The notes: a model not told the origin generated them from the sequence alone. Shown: positions 36,410 to 45,907, counted from the stretch's first letter. The stretch is DNA of 64,000 nt from Nitrospirillum amazonense (GCF_007828035.1 NZ_VITV01000008.1:1-64000); one strand, 5' to 3'. Made by a program: numbers and translations.

Positions 36410-36524
36410 CAGCCCGCGCCCTCGCCTGTCACGCAACAGATGCCGGTCGCGCAACAGACCTGTGCGTCGACGCCGCGTTCAAAGCGCGCGCCGGGGCCAT
36501 TATGTTCAGACGGTTAGCAATTTG

Positions 36525-36575
36525 GGCGGCCGCCCCACCGCCGGTAGACGCCGGCGGCGGCCGCCCCACCGCCGG
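36525..36575. repeat. 20-bp direct repeat in the flavin reductase leader
   Basis: GGCGGCCGCCCCACCGCCGG occurs at 36525-36544 and again at 36556-36575, 11 bp apart. The spacer and arms also contain complementary GCCGGCGG/CCGCCGG segments, so the leader RNA could fold strongly just 12 bp before the start codon at 36587. Confidence 0.9.
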
Positions 36576-36586
36576 GACAGGATCTT

Positions 36587-37216
36587 ATGCGCCAGCACCA
36601 TGACCTCTATTCCTATGAGCCGGCCAAGGGCCATGGGTTGCCGCACGACCCGTTGAACTCGATGGTAGGACCCCGCCCCATCGGCTGGATCTCCAGCAGG
36701 GGGCGGGACGGCAGCGTCAACCTGGCGCCCTACAGCTTCTTCAACCTGTTCAACTACCGCCCGCCCATCGTGGGCTTCTGCAGCACCAGCGCCAAGGACA
36801 GCCTGCGCAACGCCCAGGAAACGGGCGTCTTCGTCTGGAACCTCGCCACACGCGACCTGGCGGAACAGATGAACGCCACCAGCGCTCCCGTGCCGTACGG
36901 GACCAACGAATTCGAGGCCGCCGGCCTGACCCAGCTGCCGGCGGTGCACATCGACGTGCCGCGCGTGGCCGAAAGCCCTGTCCATTTCGAATGCCGGGTG
37001 ACGGACATCCACCGCCTGCGCCGCCATGACGGCACGGCCGTGGATTCCTGGCTGGTGATGGGCGAGGCCGTCGCCATCCATATCGCCCGCAACCTGATCG
37101 TCGATGGCGTCTTCGACACCTTCGGCGCCGGTATCATCCTGCGCGGTGGCGGCCCCTCGGCCTATGCCGCCATCACGCCCAACACCCGTTTCGACATGGA
37201 CAGGCCCCGTGGATGA
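36587..37216 (+). CDS. Flavin reductase family protein (FMN-binding split barrel)
   Basis: 209 residues from ATG 36587. The family core is clear: PLNSMVGPRPIGWISSRG, then GSVNLAPYSFFNLFNYRPP, then a GFCSTSAKDSLRNAQETG segment. Such proteins bind FMN and reduce free flavin with NAD(P)H for partner oxygenases, or act on small molecules themselves. No partner oxygenase gene is nearby; a second flavin reductase-like gene follows 227 bp later. Cytoplasmic. Confidence 0.87.
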   Translation: MRQHHDLYSYEPAKGHGLPHDPLNSMVGPRPIGWISSRGRDGSVNLAPYSFFNLFNYRPPIVGFCSTSAKDSLRNAQETGVFVWNLATRDLAEQMNATSAPVPYGTNEFEAAGLTQLPAVHIDVPRVAESPVHFECRVTDIHRLRRHDGTAVDSWLVMGEAVAIHIARNLIVDGVFDTFGAGIILRGGGPSAYAAITPNTRFDMDRPRG

Positions 37217-37443
37217 TGATTGGGCGCAGGCAAATGGCTGTTGAAAACTATTCAATTACGGCGCTGCGGGCCAGTGTGGTACCGCAGCGCACAGTCCTTT
37301 GACTAAGCGTCGATCCGCCTTGTCATCCCGAATGAAGCGGTGTCCTATTCCCACCGCTCGGGTCTTGTGCCGAAACATTGGGCTGGCAACACCATCACCG
37401 GCAGGTAAGGTGTGCCCTCTATCGCGCTGTCTGTTGAGGCCTC

Positions 37444-37956
37444 ATGTCCACGTCCTCCGCCCTTCCACCGCTCGATGACGCCGCCAGCATCATGGATGGC
37501 CTGCGCCAGGCCATGCGCCGCTTGGCGGCCTCGGTCTCCGTGGTGACGCTGCGGGATACGAACGGGGCGGCGGGCGCCACGGTCAGCGCCCTGTGTTCCC
37601 TGAGCTTCGAGCCACCCTCGGTCCTGATCGCGCTGAACCAGTCCGGCAGCATGCACGACCGCATCCTGGCGGTGGACACCTACGCCATCAACATCCTCTA
37701 TGCCGACCAGGAAGAGGTCTCAAAGACCTTCGGCGCCCCCAACCGGACGGCCGACTGCTTCAGGCCCGACGCGTGGGAAGACATCATGGGCGCCCCCTGC
37801 TTGATCGGCGCCCAATCCACCCTGATCTGTCGCCGCGCCGCCGAGCTGCCCCACGGCAGTCACCGCGTCATCGTGGGGGAGGTGCTGTGGACCCGCAGCC
37901 GGCCCGAGGTCAACCCGCTGCTCTACGCCGACGGCGGTTACCGCCGGCTGGGGTGA
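37444..37956 (+). CDS. Flavin reductase family protein (HpaC-like)
   Basis: 170 residues from ATG 37444. It shows the short HpaC/StyB-type pattern: LRQAMRRLAASVSVVTLRD, GATVSALCSLSFEPPSVLI, and ALNQSGSMHDRI, ending with LLYADGGYRRLG. It is expected to supply reduced FMN or FAD to a two-component monooxygenase. It is distinct in sequence from the flavin reductase upstream. It is followed by a very strong terminator, so the transcription unit ends here. Confidence 0.85.
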   Translation: MSTSSALPPLDDAASIMDGLRQAMRRLAASVSVVTLRDTNGAAGATVSALCSLSFEPPSVLIALNQSGSMHDRILAVDTYAINILYADQEEVSKTFGAPNRTADCFRPDAWEDIMGAPCLIGAQSTLICRRAAELPHGSHRVIVGEVLWTRSRPEVNPLLYADGGYRRLG

Positions 37957-37993
37957 GGCGCGGCCGGATTAAGACCGGTAAAGCCGCAAAAGG

Positions 37994-38034
37994 AAATCCC
38001 CGGGGGACGGGCGCCCCCGGGGATTTTTGTTTTT
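37994..38034 (+). terminator. Strong rho-independent terminator
   Basis: A perfect 13-bp stem, AAATCCCCGGGGG (37994-38006) with CCCCCGGGGATTT (38014-38026), and a 7-nt loop, running into TTTTTGTTTTT. It ends the flavin reductase transcript and lies between it and the converging TonB receptor gene, for which it may also serve. Confidence 0.93.
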
Positions 38035-38109
38035 AACTGCCAAAACTCGAGTTTGGACGGCCCTAGGGAAGGGAGGCCCCTGGGACCGTCGGGGGGACTG
38101 AACTGGATC

Positions 38110-40986
38110 TCAGAACTTGGCGCGGGCGCCGAAGATCACCTGCACGCCGGGGTAATAGATGCTGTAGGGCGAGTTGGAGTGGCCGAACAGCGTCACCAGC
38201 GGCTCGTTGGTGACGTTCAGGGCATCCACGGTCAAGCGCAGGCTGTCGTTGAAGAAGGGCAGTTGATAACCCATGGACAGGTCCAACTGGCCATGCGCCT
38301 CGGCGATCAACGCCTCGTTGATGTTGTTCTGTGGGGCGTTGGCGGCCGTAGACTGGTCGTTCCAGACGTAGTTCACGCTGAGCGACACGCCGTGGCCTTC
38401 ATAATAGGCCTGCAGATTGTAGCTGTAGGGGGCGATGCCGGTGGCGAACAGCCCGCTGTCCGAGCTCTGCTCGATATGCGTGCCGTTGGCCGAGAAGCCC
38501 AGACCCTCGACGATGAAGTCCAGCGGCTGCACCCAGGTCAGCTCGATGCCCTGCAGCAGCAGCTTGCTGAGGTTGACCGGCTGGGTCAGCGTGACGGTCG
38601 CCACGTTCGGGCCGCCGCGCAACAGCAGGGCCTGCTGCTGGCTGGTTTGCAGGTCGCTGAAATTGATGCCCAGGGCGGTGAAGGGCACAGTCTTCTGCGT
38701 GGTGACGGTGAAGCCGTCGATGTCCTTGCGGAACAGGGCGGCGCCGATATAGCCCAGGCCGCCCGTGTACCACTCGCCACCGATGTCGATGTTGTTGGAG
38801 GTGTAGGGCTTCAGGTTCGGGTTGCCGGCGCTGGCCACCTGCGCCGAGATGTCGGAGAAGGTGGTGCCGGGCAGCAGTTGGCTGGCGTCGGCGCGGGTGA
38901 TGCTGCGCGAGGCCGAAGCGCGCAGCTTGATGTCATCCGTCAGGCTGTAGACCACGTTGGCCGAGGGCAGCACGTCACTGTACCCGGTGCTCAGCGTCTG
39001 GTCGACCAGGGCGCCGGACGCGGTCACCAGCGGGCTGGTCACGGTCTGGTCGGTGTGGAAGTAACGCAGGCCCATGTTGATGGCCACGTCATGGCCCAGC
39101 AGGGTATCCTTGGCGTTACCCTCGGCATAGCCGCCGAAGGTCTTTTCCGAGATGTTGCCGACGGAACCGCCGGTCACGGCGCTGCGCGTCTGCGGCGCCG
39201 TTTCCTTATAGTATTCGTAGTTGGTGGCCTTCTCCAGCGCCGACAGGTTGGTCATGATCCACTGGGTGTAGCCGACGTTGCCACCGGCCAGGTGACCGAA
39301 GTCGCTGATGTTCATGGGCTGCAGGTACTGGCCGATCTGGGAATTGGGCACCGAACCCGACAGCCCGTCGCAGGTGGCGCCGCAGACGGAGGTCTGGAAG
39401 GCCGTGCTGTTGTCGTAGGCGCGGATGATGCGGCTGGCCATGTCATAGGCGCCGCCCACCTTCAGGTTGACGTTGTCGTCGCCGTACTGGGTGTCGATGT
39501 GGGCGCCACGGGTCGTGGTCTCGCGGTACACGTTCTGCACGTTCACGCGGTACCACTTCCAACCCAGGTTCGGGTCGTTCAGGTTGCGGTTGGGCACGAT
39601 GATGGGTTCGCCGTTGGCGCCATTGGCCTGATAGCTGACCACCAGGCCGGACTGCGCCGGCGTCTGCACGTCGAACTGCGGCTGTTCACGGAAGAAGGTG
39701 CTGTGGCCGTAGTTAACCTGGGCATCGACCTTGAAGTCCTTGGACGGCTTCCAGGTCAGGGTGGGGTTGATGTTGTAGAACTCGGTATGCTGGTTGAAGA
39801 TGTCGTTTTCCAGGAAGAAGCTGGAATTGGCGAAGGTGCCCTGGGTCACGACGTTGTTGCTGTCGACGGTCAGGTTGAAGGGGACCATGCCGCCGGTGGA
39901 CGTGGGGCTGGTGCCGGGGCCGGAGTTGCGGACGTACCAGTTCATGTTCAGGCGCTGATAGTCGCGGTCGGACTGGGCCCACAGGCCGTCGATGGCGAAG
40001 TGCCACTCGTCGCTGGGGCGGTATTCCAGGGACAGCAGGCTGGACACGCGCGAACGGTCGCCGAAGGTGTAGCTGTTGCGGCCCAGGCGCGGGATCTGCG
40101 CGCTGCCCAGCTGCGGCAGGGTCAGGCCCGACGTCTGCGCCAGGTTCACCGGCTGGCCAGCGGTGAGGCCCGCCACGTTGCGGGGGGCTGTGCTGGCATA
40201 GACGAAACCGTTGCCGGTGCCGACGTCGCCGCTGCCGGCGGGCAGGTTGCCGTCGGTCCAGCCGATGGTCTCGAAGCCGTCGATGCGGGTCGTGGTCTTC
40301 ACGCCGGACACGCCGACCAGGATGCCGAAGGGGCCCCAGGTATGGCTGGCCACCATGGCGCCGCGCGGGCTGACCTCGCCGTCGGCGTTGGTGTACTGGC
40401 CCTGGCCGATCAGGGTGACGTGGGTGCCCTCGTTATCGAAGGGGCGGGCGCTGTGCAGGTTCACCGTGCCGGCAATGCCGCCTTCCAGGGTGGAGGAGAC
40501 CGGCGTCTTCTCCACGTCCAGGCGGGTGAACAGCTCGGACGGGAACAGATCCAAGTCGACTTCGCGGTTGGCGTTGCCGCCGTTGGTGCCGCCGTCCGAC
40601 GCCACCGCGATCTGGGTGTTGTTCAGCAGCACCTTGGAGAAGCTGGGGCCCAAGCCGCGGATGGAGACCTGCACGCCTTCGCCGTCGATGTCGCGGTTCA
40701 GGTTCACGCCGGGGATGCGGTTCAGGGTCTCGGCCAGGTTGGTGGCCGGCAGCTTGCCGATATCCTCGGCGAAGATGCTGTCGCCAAAGGCGACGGAATT
40801 GCGCTTCTGCTCGGTGGCGTCCAACAGGCTGCGCCGGATGCCGGTGACGGTGATTTCCTCCAGCGCGGCATCATCGCCCGCCGAGGCCGTCTGGGCGTAG
40901 GCCTGCATCGACATCATGCCCAGCAGCGCGGAGCCGGCCAGGGCGGTGGTCGTCAGTAATGCTTTCCAGTTCTTTGAATATGCCAT
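38110..40986 (-). CDS. TonB-dependent outer-membrane receptor (carbohydrate type)
   Basis: 958 residues from ATG 40986, with GGAGGAAAAG upstream. A signal peptide (GSALLGMMSMQAYA) is followed by a TonB-box-like start (ALEEITVTGIRRSLLDATEQ), a plug domain (NLAETLNRIPGVNL, VSIRGLGPSFSKVLLN), and a long barrel ending in a terminal aromatic (VIFGARAKF). The subfamily (IPGVN...DGEG...SIRGLG) is common in alpha- and gammaproteobacterial plant-polysaccharide loci. It is expected to import oligosaccharides using TonB energy. It follows the GH35-like gene by 96 bp on the same strand, so both probably share the promoter/operator upstream of GH35. Confidence 0.9.
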   Translation of the reverse strand: MAYSKNWKALLTTTALAGSALLGMMSMQAYAQTASAGDDAALEEITVTGIRRSLLDATEQKRNSVAFGDSIFAEDIGKLPATNLAETLNRIPGVNLNRDIDGEGVQVSIRGLGPSFSKVLLNNTQIAVASDGGTNGGNANREVDLDLFPSELFTRLDVEKTPVSSTLEGGIAGTVNLHSARPFDNEGTHVTLIGQGQYTNADGEVSPRGAMVASHTWGPFGILVGVSGVKTTTRIDGFETIGWTDGNLPAGSGDVGTGNGFVYASTAPRNVAGLTAGQPVNLAQTSGLTLPQLGSAQIPRLGRNSYTFGDRSRVSSLLSLEYRPSDEWHFAIDGLWAQSDRDYQRLNMNWYVRNSGPGTSPTSTGGMVPFNLTVDSNNVVTQGTFANSSFFLENDIFNQHTEFYNINPTLTWKPSKDFKVDAQVNYGHSTFFREQPQFDVQTPAQSGLVVSYQANGANGEPIIVPNRNLNDPNLGWKWYRVNVQNVYRETTTRGAHIDTQYGDDNVNLKVGGAYDMASRIIRAYDNSTAFQTSVCGATCDGLSGSVPNSQIGQYLQPMNISDFGHLAGGNVGYTQWIMTNLSALEKATNYEYYKETAPQTRSAVTGGSVGNISEKTFGGYAEGNAKDTLLGHDVAINMGLRYFHTDQTVTSPLVTASGALVDQTLSTGYSDVLPSANVVYSLTDDIKLRASASRSITRADASQLLPGTTFSDISAQVASAGNPNLKPYTSNNIDIGGEWYTGGLGYIGAALFRKDIDGFTVTTQKTVPFTALGINFSDLQTSQQQALLLRGGPNVATVTLTQPVNLSKLLLQGIELTWVQPLDFIVEGLGFSANGTHIEQSSDSGLFATGIAPYSYNLQAYYEGHGVSLSVNYVWNDQSTAANAPQNNINEALIAEAHGQLDLSMGYQLPFFNDSLRLTVDALNVTNEPLVTLFGHSNSPYSIYYPGVQVIFGARAKF

Positions 40987-41082
40987 TTCTTTTCCTCCCT
41001 GATCGCCCGCGGCTCCCTCTCCGGATTGGGCGGTCTGTTGTTAAGGTTCTGGTTTTGCGCGGCAATCCCGCGCGGATACGGG

Positions 41083-42777
41083 TCAGCGGTAGCGGTAGAA
41101 CGTCACCCGCTGGATCTGAAACTGATCGGGGGGCAGGCGGATATGCCGACCCTGGTGGGTCTGGTCGCCGTTCAGATAGCGTCCCGGCACCCAGCGGCCC
41201 TGCGCGTCGAACGTGCCCTCGACGGCCTTGTCGATGCCGGCCAGCGCCGGGCCATCGCCCTTGGGGCCCGGTTCACCGGCGACCGTGACGATCAGGCCGC
41301 GGCCGGCGATCAGGTATTCCTCCGGCCCCGTCTGGATGATTAGGCCGCCGTGGCTGGCGGTGTCCTGCTCCGCCTTGGGCGTCCAGCTGTCGATGAAGCC
41401 GACGGTGAAGCGGTAGTCGCCCAGGGTGCGCGTGACCGGGGCGTCCAGCACCGTGCCATCCTCGAGCACCCGGGGCTTGAAGCCCGCCATGCGACCCAGC
41501 CCCTGCGCCTTAAGGATGGCGGGGGTCAGCTGGCGTAGCAGGCCGTAGGCGTCGGTGATGGCCGCCTGGCTCTTGGTGTCCGCGTTCTCGATGGAGAAGG
41601 GGCTGAAGCCGAAGGCGTCCAGATTGCCGATTGCGTAGAAGGCATTGGCCGGCACCTCGGGCGCCGTCACGTTGTTGGCCTCGGGAATGAACAGCGGATT
41701 GTCGGCGCGTTTGTACCGCCCGGCCAGGTCACTGAAATTGTGGAAGTAGATGTCTGGTCCGATCAGGTCCAGGCTGGGCGCGCCGGTCTTCCACACGTCG
41801 ATCAGATGGGGCAGGGGCCCGCCGCTGGGATACTCGCCCGGCGTCTTGCCGGCCCTGTTCAATGCCACGTTGACGTACATGGGCAGGGGGTAGGCAGCCT
41901 TGCCCGCACGGGTGACGGCGTCGGCGTACTGGGCGTAATGCCAGGCGGTGAACACCTCCTGCCCCGCGTCGGCGTCGCCGAACACCTGGCCCCATGTGCC
42001 AGCGGTCTTGGCGCCGTGGGCCTGCCACAGGGCGCGCAGCTCCGGTTCCACCGTCTTGCCCTCGCGCACGGTGCGCAGCAGCGCCTCCGGCACCGGCTGC
42101 GCCCAGGCGGCCTGGGCGGCATCGCCCCATTCGCGCGCCACCGGCAGCATGCCGATCTCATTTTCCACCTGCACCATCAGCACGGTGCCTTTGGCATCAA
42201 CGGCCTTCAGATGCGCCATCAGGGCCGCGAAGGCCTTCGCGTCGGCGTCGCGGAGCGCCGGGGAGAAGGCGGAAAGGATTTCCACGCTGGCACCATTGGC
42301 GGCGCGGGCGCGCGGGAAGCGCGCCTGGTCACGCTTCACCCAACCGGGGACGTAGGTGGACATGCTGTTCTTCCAGGCGCCAAACCACAGCAGCACCAGA
42401 TGCATTTCCTGGGCGCGGGCGTCGGCCAGCAGCCCGTCAACCGTGGAAAAGTCGAACGTCCCTTCCTTGTCCTCGATCAGTTCCCAATAAACCGGCGACA
42501 GAACCGTGTTCAGGTTCATGGCCTTCAGTTTGGGCCAGTACTTGGCCATGTAGGACCGGCTGGAGGCGCTGGAATTGCCCAATTCACCGCCCAGCACCAA
42601 CAGCGGCCTGCCGTCCACCATGAGGCGGGTGGCGGTGCCTTGGTGGTCCAGGATGGGGACGGCGGCCAGGGCGGCCGTGGGGGAGGACGTCCCGGTGGAC
42701 AGCGCGACCAGGCTGGCGGCCAGCATCAAGCGCCAGGTGTTTGTTTGCCGGCCGGTGGCCGAATGCAGGCGTCCCAT
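41083..42777 (-). CDS. GH35-like beta-galactosidase family glycoside hydrolase (DUF5597 type)
   Basis: 564 residues from ATG 42777, with GGGAGGGGAG upstream (a TTG at 42795 is weaker). A signal peptide (LMLAASLVALSTGTSSPTAA) precedes a TIM barrel. The acid/base glutamate lies in VQVENEIGM (about 204) and the probable nucleophile in FIPEANN (about 355); the C-terminal beta domain resembles DUF5597. Members are annotated as beta-galactosidases and occur in hemicellulose loci. A periplasmic enzyme removing terminal sugars from imported oligosaccharides is likely; the exact linkage is unknown. Confidence 0.8.
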   Translation of the reverse strand: MGRLHSATGRQTNTWRLMLAASLVALSTGTSSPTAALAAVPILDHQGTATRLMVDGRPLLVLGGELGNSSASSRSYMAKYWPKLKAMNLNTVLSPVYWELIEDKEGTFDFSTVDGLLADARAQEMHLVLLWFGAWKNSMSTYVPGWVKRDQARFPRARAANGASVEILSAFSPALRDADAKAFAALMAHLKAVDAKGTVLMVQVENEIGMLPVAREWGDAAQAAWAQPVPEALLRTVREGKTVEPELRALWQAHGAKTAGTWGQVFGDADAGQEVFTAWHYAQYADAVTRAGKAAYPLPMYVNVALNRAGKTPGEYPSGGPLPHLIDVWKTGAPSLDLIGPDIYFHNFSDLAGRYKRADNPLFIPEANNVTAPEVPANAFYAIGNLDAFGFSPFSIENADTKSQAAITDAYGLLRQLTPAILKAQGLGRMAGFKPRVLEDGTVLDAPVTRTLGDYRFTVGFIDSWTPKAEQDTASHGGLIIQTGPEEYLIAGRGLIVTVAGEPGPKGDGPALAGIDKAVEGTFDAQGRWVPGRYLNGDQTHQGRHIRLPPDQFQIQRVTFYRYR

Positions 42778-42817
42778 TCCGCTCCCCTCCCTCAACCAGC
42801 GCGTTCGAGGCGCTTTT

Positions 42818-42860
42818 AAATGGTAGCGTTACCATTTCCAGGAAACAGCAATATTGTCAA
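42818..42860 (-). promoter_or_regulatory. Promoter with overlapping operator upstream of GH35-TonB receptor genes
   Basis: Palindrome AAATGGTAGCGTTACCATTT (42818-42837), with CG at its centre, as in LacI-family operators. On the minus strand a perfect -35 TTGACA (42855-42860) is placed so that the -10 position falls on the palindrome edge, which suits repression. Two copies of CAATATTG flank the region (42849-42856, 42874-42881). A near-identical palindrome precedes the GH3 gene. Confidence 0.7.
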
Positions 42861-42983
42861 TATATTTTTTAAACAATATTGGTATAATTCTGATAATTAT
42901 TTTAAAATACAGGCAAATACAATGCCACCTTCCAAAGAAAGGTGATCGTTTCCAGAGAAATTACTTAAAGATTTTCTTTTTTC

Positions 42984-44303
42984 TCAGGATGCGGCGCCTC
43001 CGCTGTCCGGTATGGCGGGGCGCAGCTGGGGGCTCAGTGTCTGGAGGGCCAGCAGCGCCAGGGGATAGGCCAGGGCGGCCGTCAGGAAGATGGGGCCATA
43101 GCCGCCTGTGGTCTGCAAAATCCATCCCGTGAACTTGGACATCACCATGCCGCCCACGGCCCCCGCCGTGCCGCCCAGGCCCACTACGGTGGCGACGGCG
43201 GAGGGGGGAAACAGGTCGGAGGGCAGGGTCATCAGGTTGGCGGAAAAACCCTGATGACCGGCGGTCGCCAAGCCGATGATCAGGACCGCCGCCACCAGCC
43301 CGCCGACCCAGGGCGCCGCCAGCACGGGGACGACGCAGACGGCACACGCCAGCATGGCGACCTTGCGCGACCGGTTGGCGCCCAGACCCCGTCGCATCAG
43401 GCGTGACGACAGCCAACCACCGGCCACGCTGCCGACGTCGGACATGAGGTAGATCGCCACCAGGGGCGGGCCGAAGCTGGACAGGTCCAAGCCGAAGCGG
43501 CGGCCCAGGAAGTCCGGCAGCCAGAACAGGAACACCCACCAGATGGGATCGGTCAGGAACTTGGCCAGCACATAGGCCCAGGTCTGCCGCTGGCGCAACA
43601 CCCAGCGCAGGCGCGGGCCCTGAACGGCAATGATGGGGGAAATGGCGTCAGAGCGGATGTGGGCCAACTCCGCCCCAGTCAGATGCCGATCCTCTTCCGG
43701 CCGGCGGTAGAAGAGAAGCCAGGCGGCCAGCCATCCGAAGCTGATGACACCGGTTACCACGAAAGCGGTGCGCCAATCGGCCACGGCGACGATGACGGGC
43801 ACCACCAAGGGGGTGACGACCGCGCCGACGTTGGAACCGGCGTTGAAGATGCCCACGGCCAGGGCGCGCTCGCGCCGGGGGAACCATTCCGCCACGCTTT
43901 TCAGGCCTGCGGGGAAATTGCCGGCTTCGCCGGCGCCCAAGGCCACGCGCGCCAGGGTGAACTGGACCAACCCGCCGGCCAGGCCGTGGGCCATGTGGGC
44001 CAGGTTCCAGATGACGAAGGTCAGGGCGTAGCCCCAGCGAGCACCCACCCGGTCGATGACACGGCCGAACACCAGGTAAGCGATCGCGTATGAGGCTTGG
44101 AACCAGAAGATGATGTCGGCGTAGTCGGTATCGGACCAGCGGAATTCCTGCGACAGTAGGGGCTTCAGCAAGCCCAGCATCTGGCGGTCGACGTAGTTGA
44201 TGACGGTGGCGGCGAACAGCAGGGCAACGACGATCCAGCGCCGCCGGCCTAGCCTGGCCGGCGGTGTGATCGGTGCACCTGTGGCTTCCGCGGGCCACGC
44301 CAT
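42984..44303 (-). CDS. MFS transporter, hexuronate (ExuT-like) family
   Basis: 439 residues from ATG 44303 with GGGAGAGAG upstream; the frame upstream to 44396 is not used. The helix-1 motif INYVDRQMLGLLKPLL and the segment LARVALGAGEAGNFPAGLKS are the anion:cation symporter signature shared by ExuT, GudP and relatives. Twelve hydrophobic segments can be counted. It sits directly downstream of manD, so uptake of glucuronate or related uronates across the inner membrane is the likely role. Confidence 0.87.
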   Translation of the reverse strand: MAWPAEATGAPITPPARLGRRRWIVVALLFAATVINYVDRQMLGLLKPLLSQEFRWSDTDYADIIFWFQASYAIAYLVFGRVIDRVGARWGYALTFVIWNLAHMAHGLAGGLVQFTLARVALGAGEAGNFPAGLKSVAEWFPRRERALAVGIFNAGSNVGAVVTPLVVPVIVAVADWRTAFVVTGVISFGWLAAWLLFYRRPEEDRHLTGAELAHIRSDAISPIIAVQGPRLRWVLRQRQTWAYVLAKFLTDPIWWVFLFWLPDFLGRRFGLDLSSFGPPLVAIYLMSDVGSVAGGWLSSRLMRRGLGANRSRKVAMLACAVCVVPVLAAPWVGGLVAAVLIIGLATAGHQGFSANLMTLPSDLFPPSAVATVVGLGGTAGAVGGMVMSKFTGWILQTTGGYGPIFLTAALAYPLALLALQTLSPQLRPAIPDSGGAAS

Positions 44304-44402
44304 GAACGTCTCTCTCCCATTCGTCACCGGCGGCTTTGACGCCCGCGCGGCGCTGTTCTTATGCAAGGGCGCGTTCAAGGCCGCGCCCGGTCCCAAGCCA
44401 GC

Positions 44403-45608
44403 TCACCAGTTCCAGAGCGTGCCGTCCGTCAAGCGGGCCACCGGGAGGTAGGCGGGCTGATAGGGGTACTTGGCGGCTTCCGCCTCATCGATGTCGACGC
44501 CGTGGCCGGGCGCTTCGCCTGGGTGCATGTAGCCCTGATCGAAGCTGTAGGCGTGGGGGAAGACGCTCTCGGTCACGGCCTCGTGCACCATGCGTTCCTG
44601 AATGCCGAAGTTGGGCACCCACAGGTCGAAGTGCAGGGCGGCGCCCATGCACACCGGCGACAGGTCGGTGGCCCCATGGCTGCCGGTGCGGATCTGGTAC
44701 AACTCCGCCAGGTTGGCGATGCGGCGCAGGTGGGTGATGCCGCCCGCGTGCACCACCGTGGTGCGGATGTAGTCGATCAACTGGTTCTGGATCAGGTCCT
44801 TACAATCCCAGATGGTGTTGAACACCTCACCCACCGCCAGGGGCGTCGTGGTGTGCTGCCGGATCAGGCGGAAGGATTCCTGGTTTTCCGCCGGGGTGGG
44901 GTCTTCCATCCAGAACAGGCGGTAGGGTTCCAGGCTTTTGCCCAAGCGTGCCGCCTCGATGGGGGTCAGGCGGTGGTGCACGTCGTGCAGCAGATGCAGG
45001 TCCCAGCCGAAACGGTCGCGGGCGGCGGCGAACAGGGTGGGGGCGAAATCCAGGTAGGCTTCCGTGGACCAGGCCGATTCCGCCGGCAGGCCGCGTGTCG
45101 CCGGCTCGTAATTGATGCCTTTGGCCACGCCGTACACACCCTTCAGGCCGGGCACGCCCGCCTGGATGCGGATGGCCTTGTAGCCCTGATCGACATAGTG
45201 CTGCACCTGGTCCATGGCGTCATCGACGGTTTGGCCGTTGGCATGGGCGTAGACCATGACGCCGTTGCGGCTCTTGCCACCCAGCAACTGGTACAGCGGC
45301 AGGCCGGCCACCTTGGCCTTGATGTCCCATAGGGCGGTGTCCACCGCGGCGATGGCCGACATGGTGACGGGACCGCGGCGCCAATAGGCGCCCTTGTACA
45401 GGTACTGCCAAATATCCTCGATATCGTGGGGATCACGGCCGATCAGGCAGGGAATGACATGGTCGGTCAGGTAGGACGCGACCGCCAGTTCACGCCCGTT
45501 CAGGGTGGCGTCGCCGATGCCATAGACACCTTCATCCGTGCGGATCTTCAGGGTGACGAAGTTCCGCGCCGGGCAGGTGACGATGACGTAGGCGTCCGTG
45601 ATCTTCAT
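44403..45608 (-). CDS. manD: D-mannonate dehydratase, enolase superfamily (ManD)
   Basis: 401 residues from ATG 45608; the well-studied Novosphingobium enzyme has 402, and long stretches match it. Visible: [20 protein letters not shown] at the start, [40 protein letters not shown], metal ligands in [28 protein letters not shown] and LAVGEVFN, and [14 protein letters not shown] near the end. It dehydrates D-mannonate to 2-keto-3-deoxy-D-gluconate in glucuronate breakdown. A few family members have low or different acid-sugar activity, so specificity is probable rather than certain. It is probably co-transcribed with the MFS gene and controlled by the GntR gene divergent from it. Confidence 0.88.
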   Translation of the reverse strand: MKITDAYVIVTCPARNFVTLKIRTDEGVYGIGDATLNGRELAVASYLTDHVIPCLIGRDPHDIEDIWQYLYKGAYWRRGPVTMSAIAAVDTALWDIKAKVAGLPLYQLLGGKSRNGVMVYAHANGQTVDDAMDQVQHYVDQGYKAIRIQAGVPGLKGVYGVAKGINYEPATRGLPAESAWSTEAYLDFAPTLFAAARDRFGWDLHLLHDVHHRLTPIEAARLGKSLEPYRLFWMEDPTPAENQESFRLIRQHTTTPLAVGEVFNTIWDCKDLIQNQLIDYIRTTVVHAGGITHLRRIANLAELYQIRTGSHGATDLSPVCMGAALHFDLWVPNFGIQERMVHEAVTESVFPHAYSFDQGYMHPGEAPGHGVDIDEAEAAKYPYQPAYLPVARLTDGTLWNW

Positions 45609-45762
45609 ACTTTCAGCTCCGAAGGCGGGTCCAGGTGGGCGCGGGCCGGCCATGAAAAGGGCGGCGGATCCGGCAATGGTCTTCGACAAAGCCCCCGGGG
45701 TGGCCATGGGGCTGTGTTCTCTCCCAGTGCGAAACGGCTCATGCCGTTCGTCAGTTACCATT

Positions 45763-45782
45763 CATGTATACTACCATACCAG
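45763..45782 (-). promoter_or_regulatory. Candidate GntR operator, manD side
   Basis: CATGTATACTACCATACCAG lies about 155 bp upstream of manD. Its reverse-oriented partner at 45888-45907 matches at 17 of 20 positions; the centres are 125 bp apart. The paired arrangement in the manD-gntR gap suggests binding sites of the neighbouring GntR/FCD regulator and possible looping. Confidence 0.65.
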
Positions 45783-45887
45783 CTGGGTCAACAGGACAGT
45801 ATGGGGTGCGTCTGAAGGGGGCAGCCGCTGCTGCGTGAAATTGCGCTGCTCCCATTCTCCGACCGACATCGCGGCCTTGTTTGTCGC

Positions 45888-45907
45888 CTAGTATGGTAGT
45901 ATGTATG
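45888..45907 (+). promoter_or_regulatory. Candidate GntR operator, gntR side
   Basis: CTAGTATGGTAGTATGTATG is the inverted partner of the site at 45763-45782. It lies 94 bp upstream of the gntR start, so autoregulation is likely. Confidence 0.65.

Noticed and set aside
38053-40959. 968-codon open frame antisense to the TonB receptor gene
   Set aside because: Mirror frame of a high-GC gene; the product is a Val/Gly/His-rich string with no domain, and the opposite strand has full receptor motifs.
42841-42920. AT-rich patch before GH35 as a possible insertion scar or origin
   Set aside because: No terminal repeats, DnaA boxes or transposase; better explained as a promoter region with an operator.
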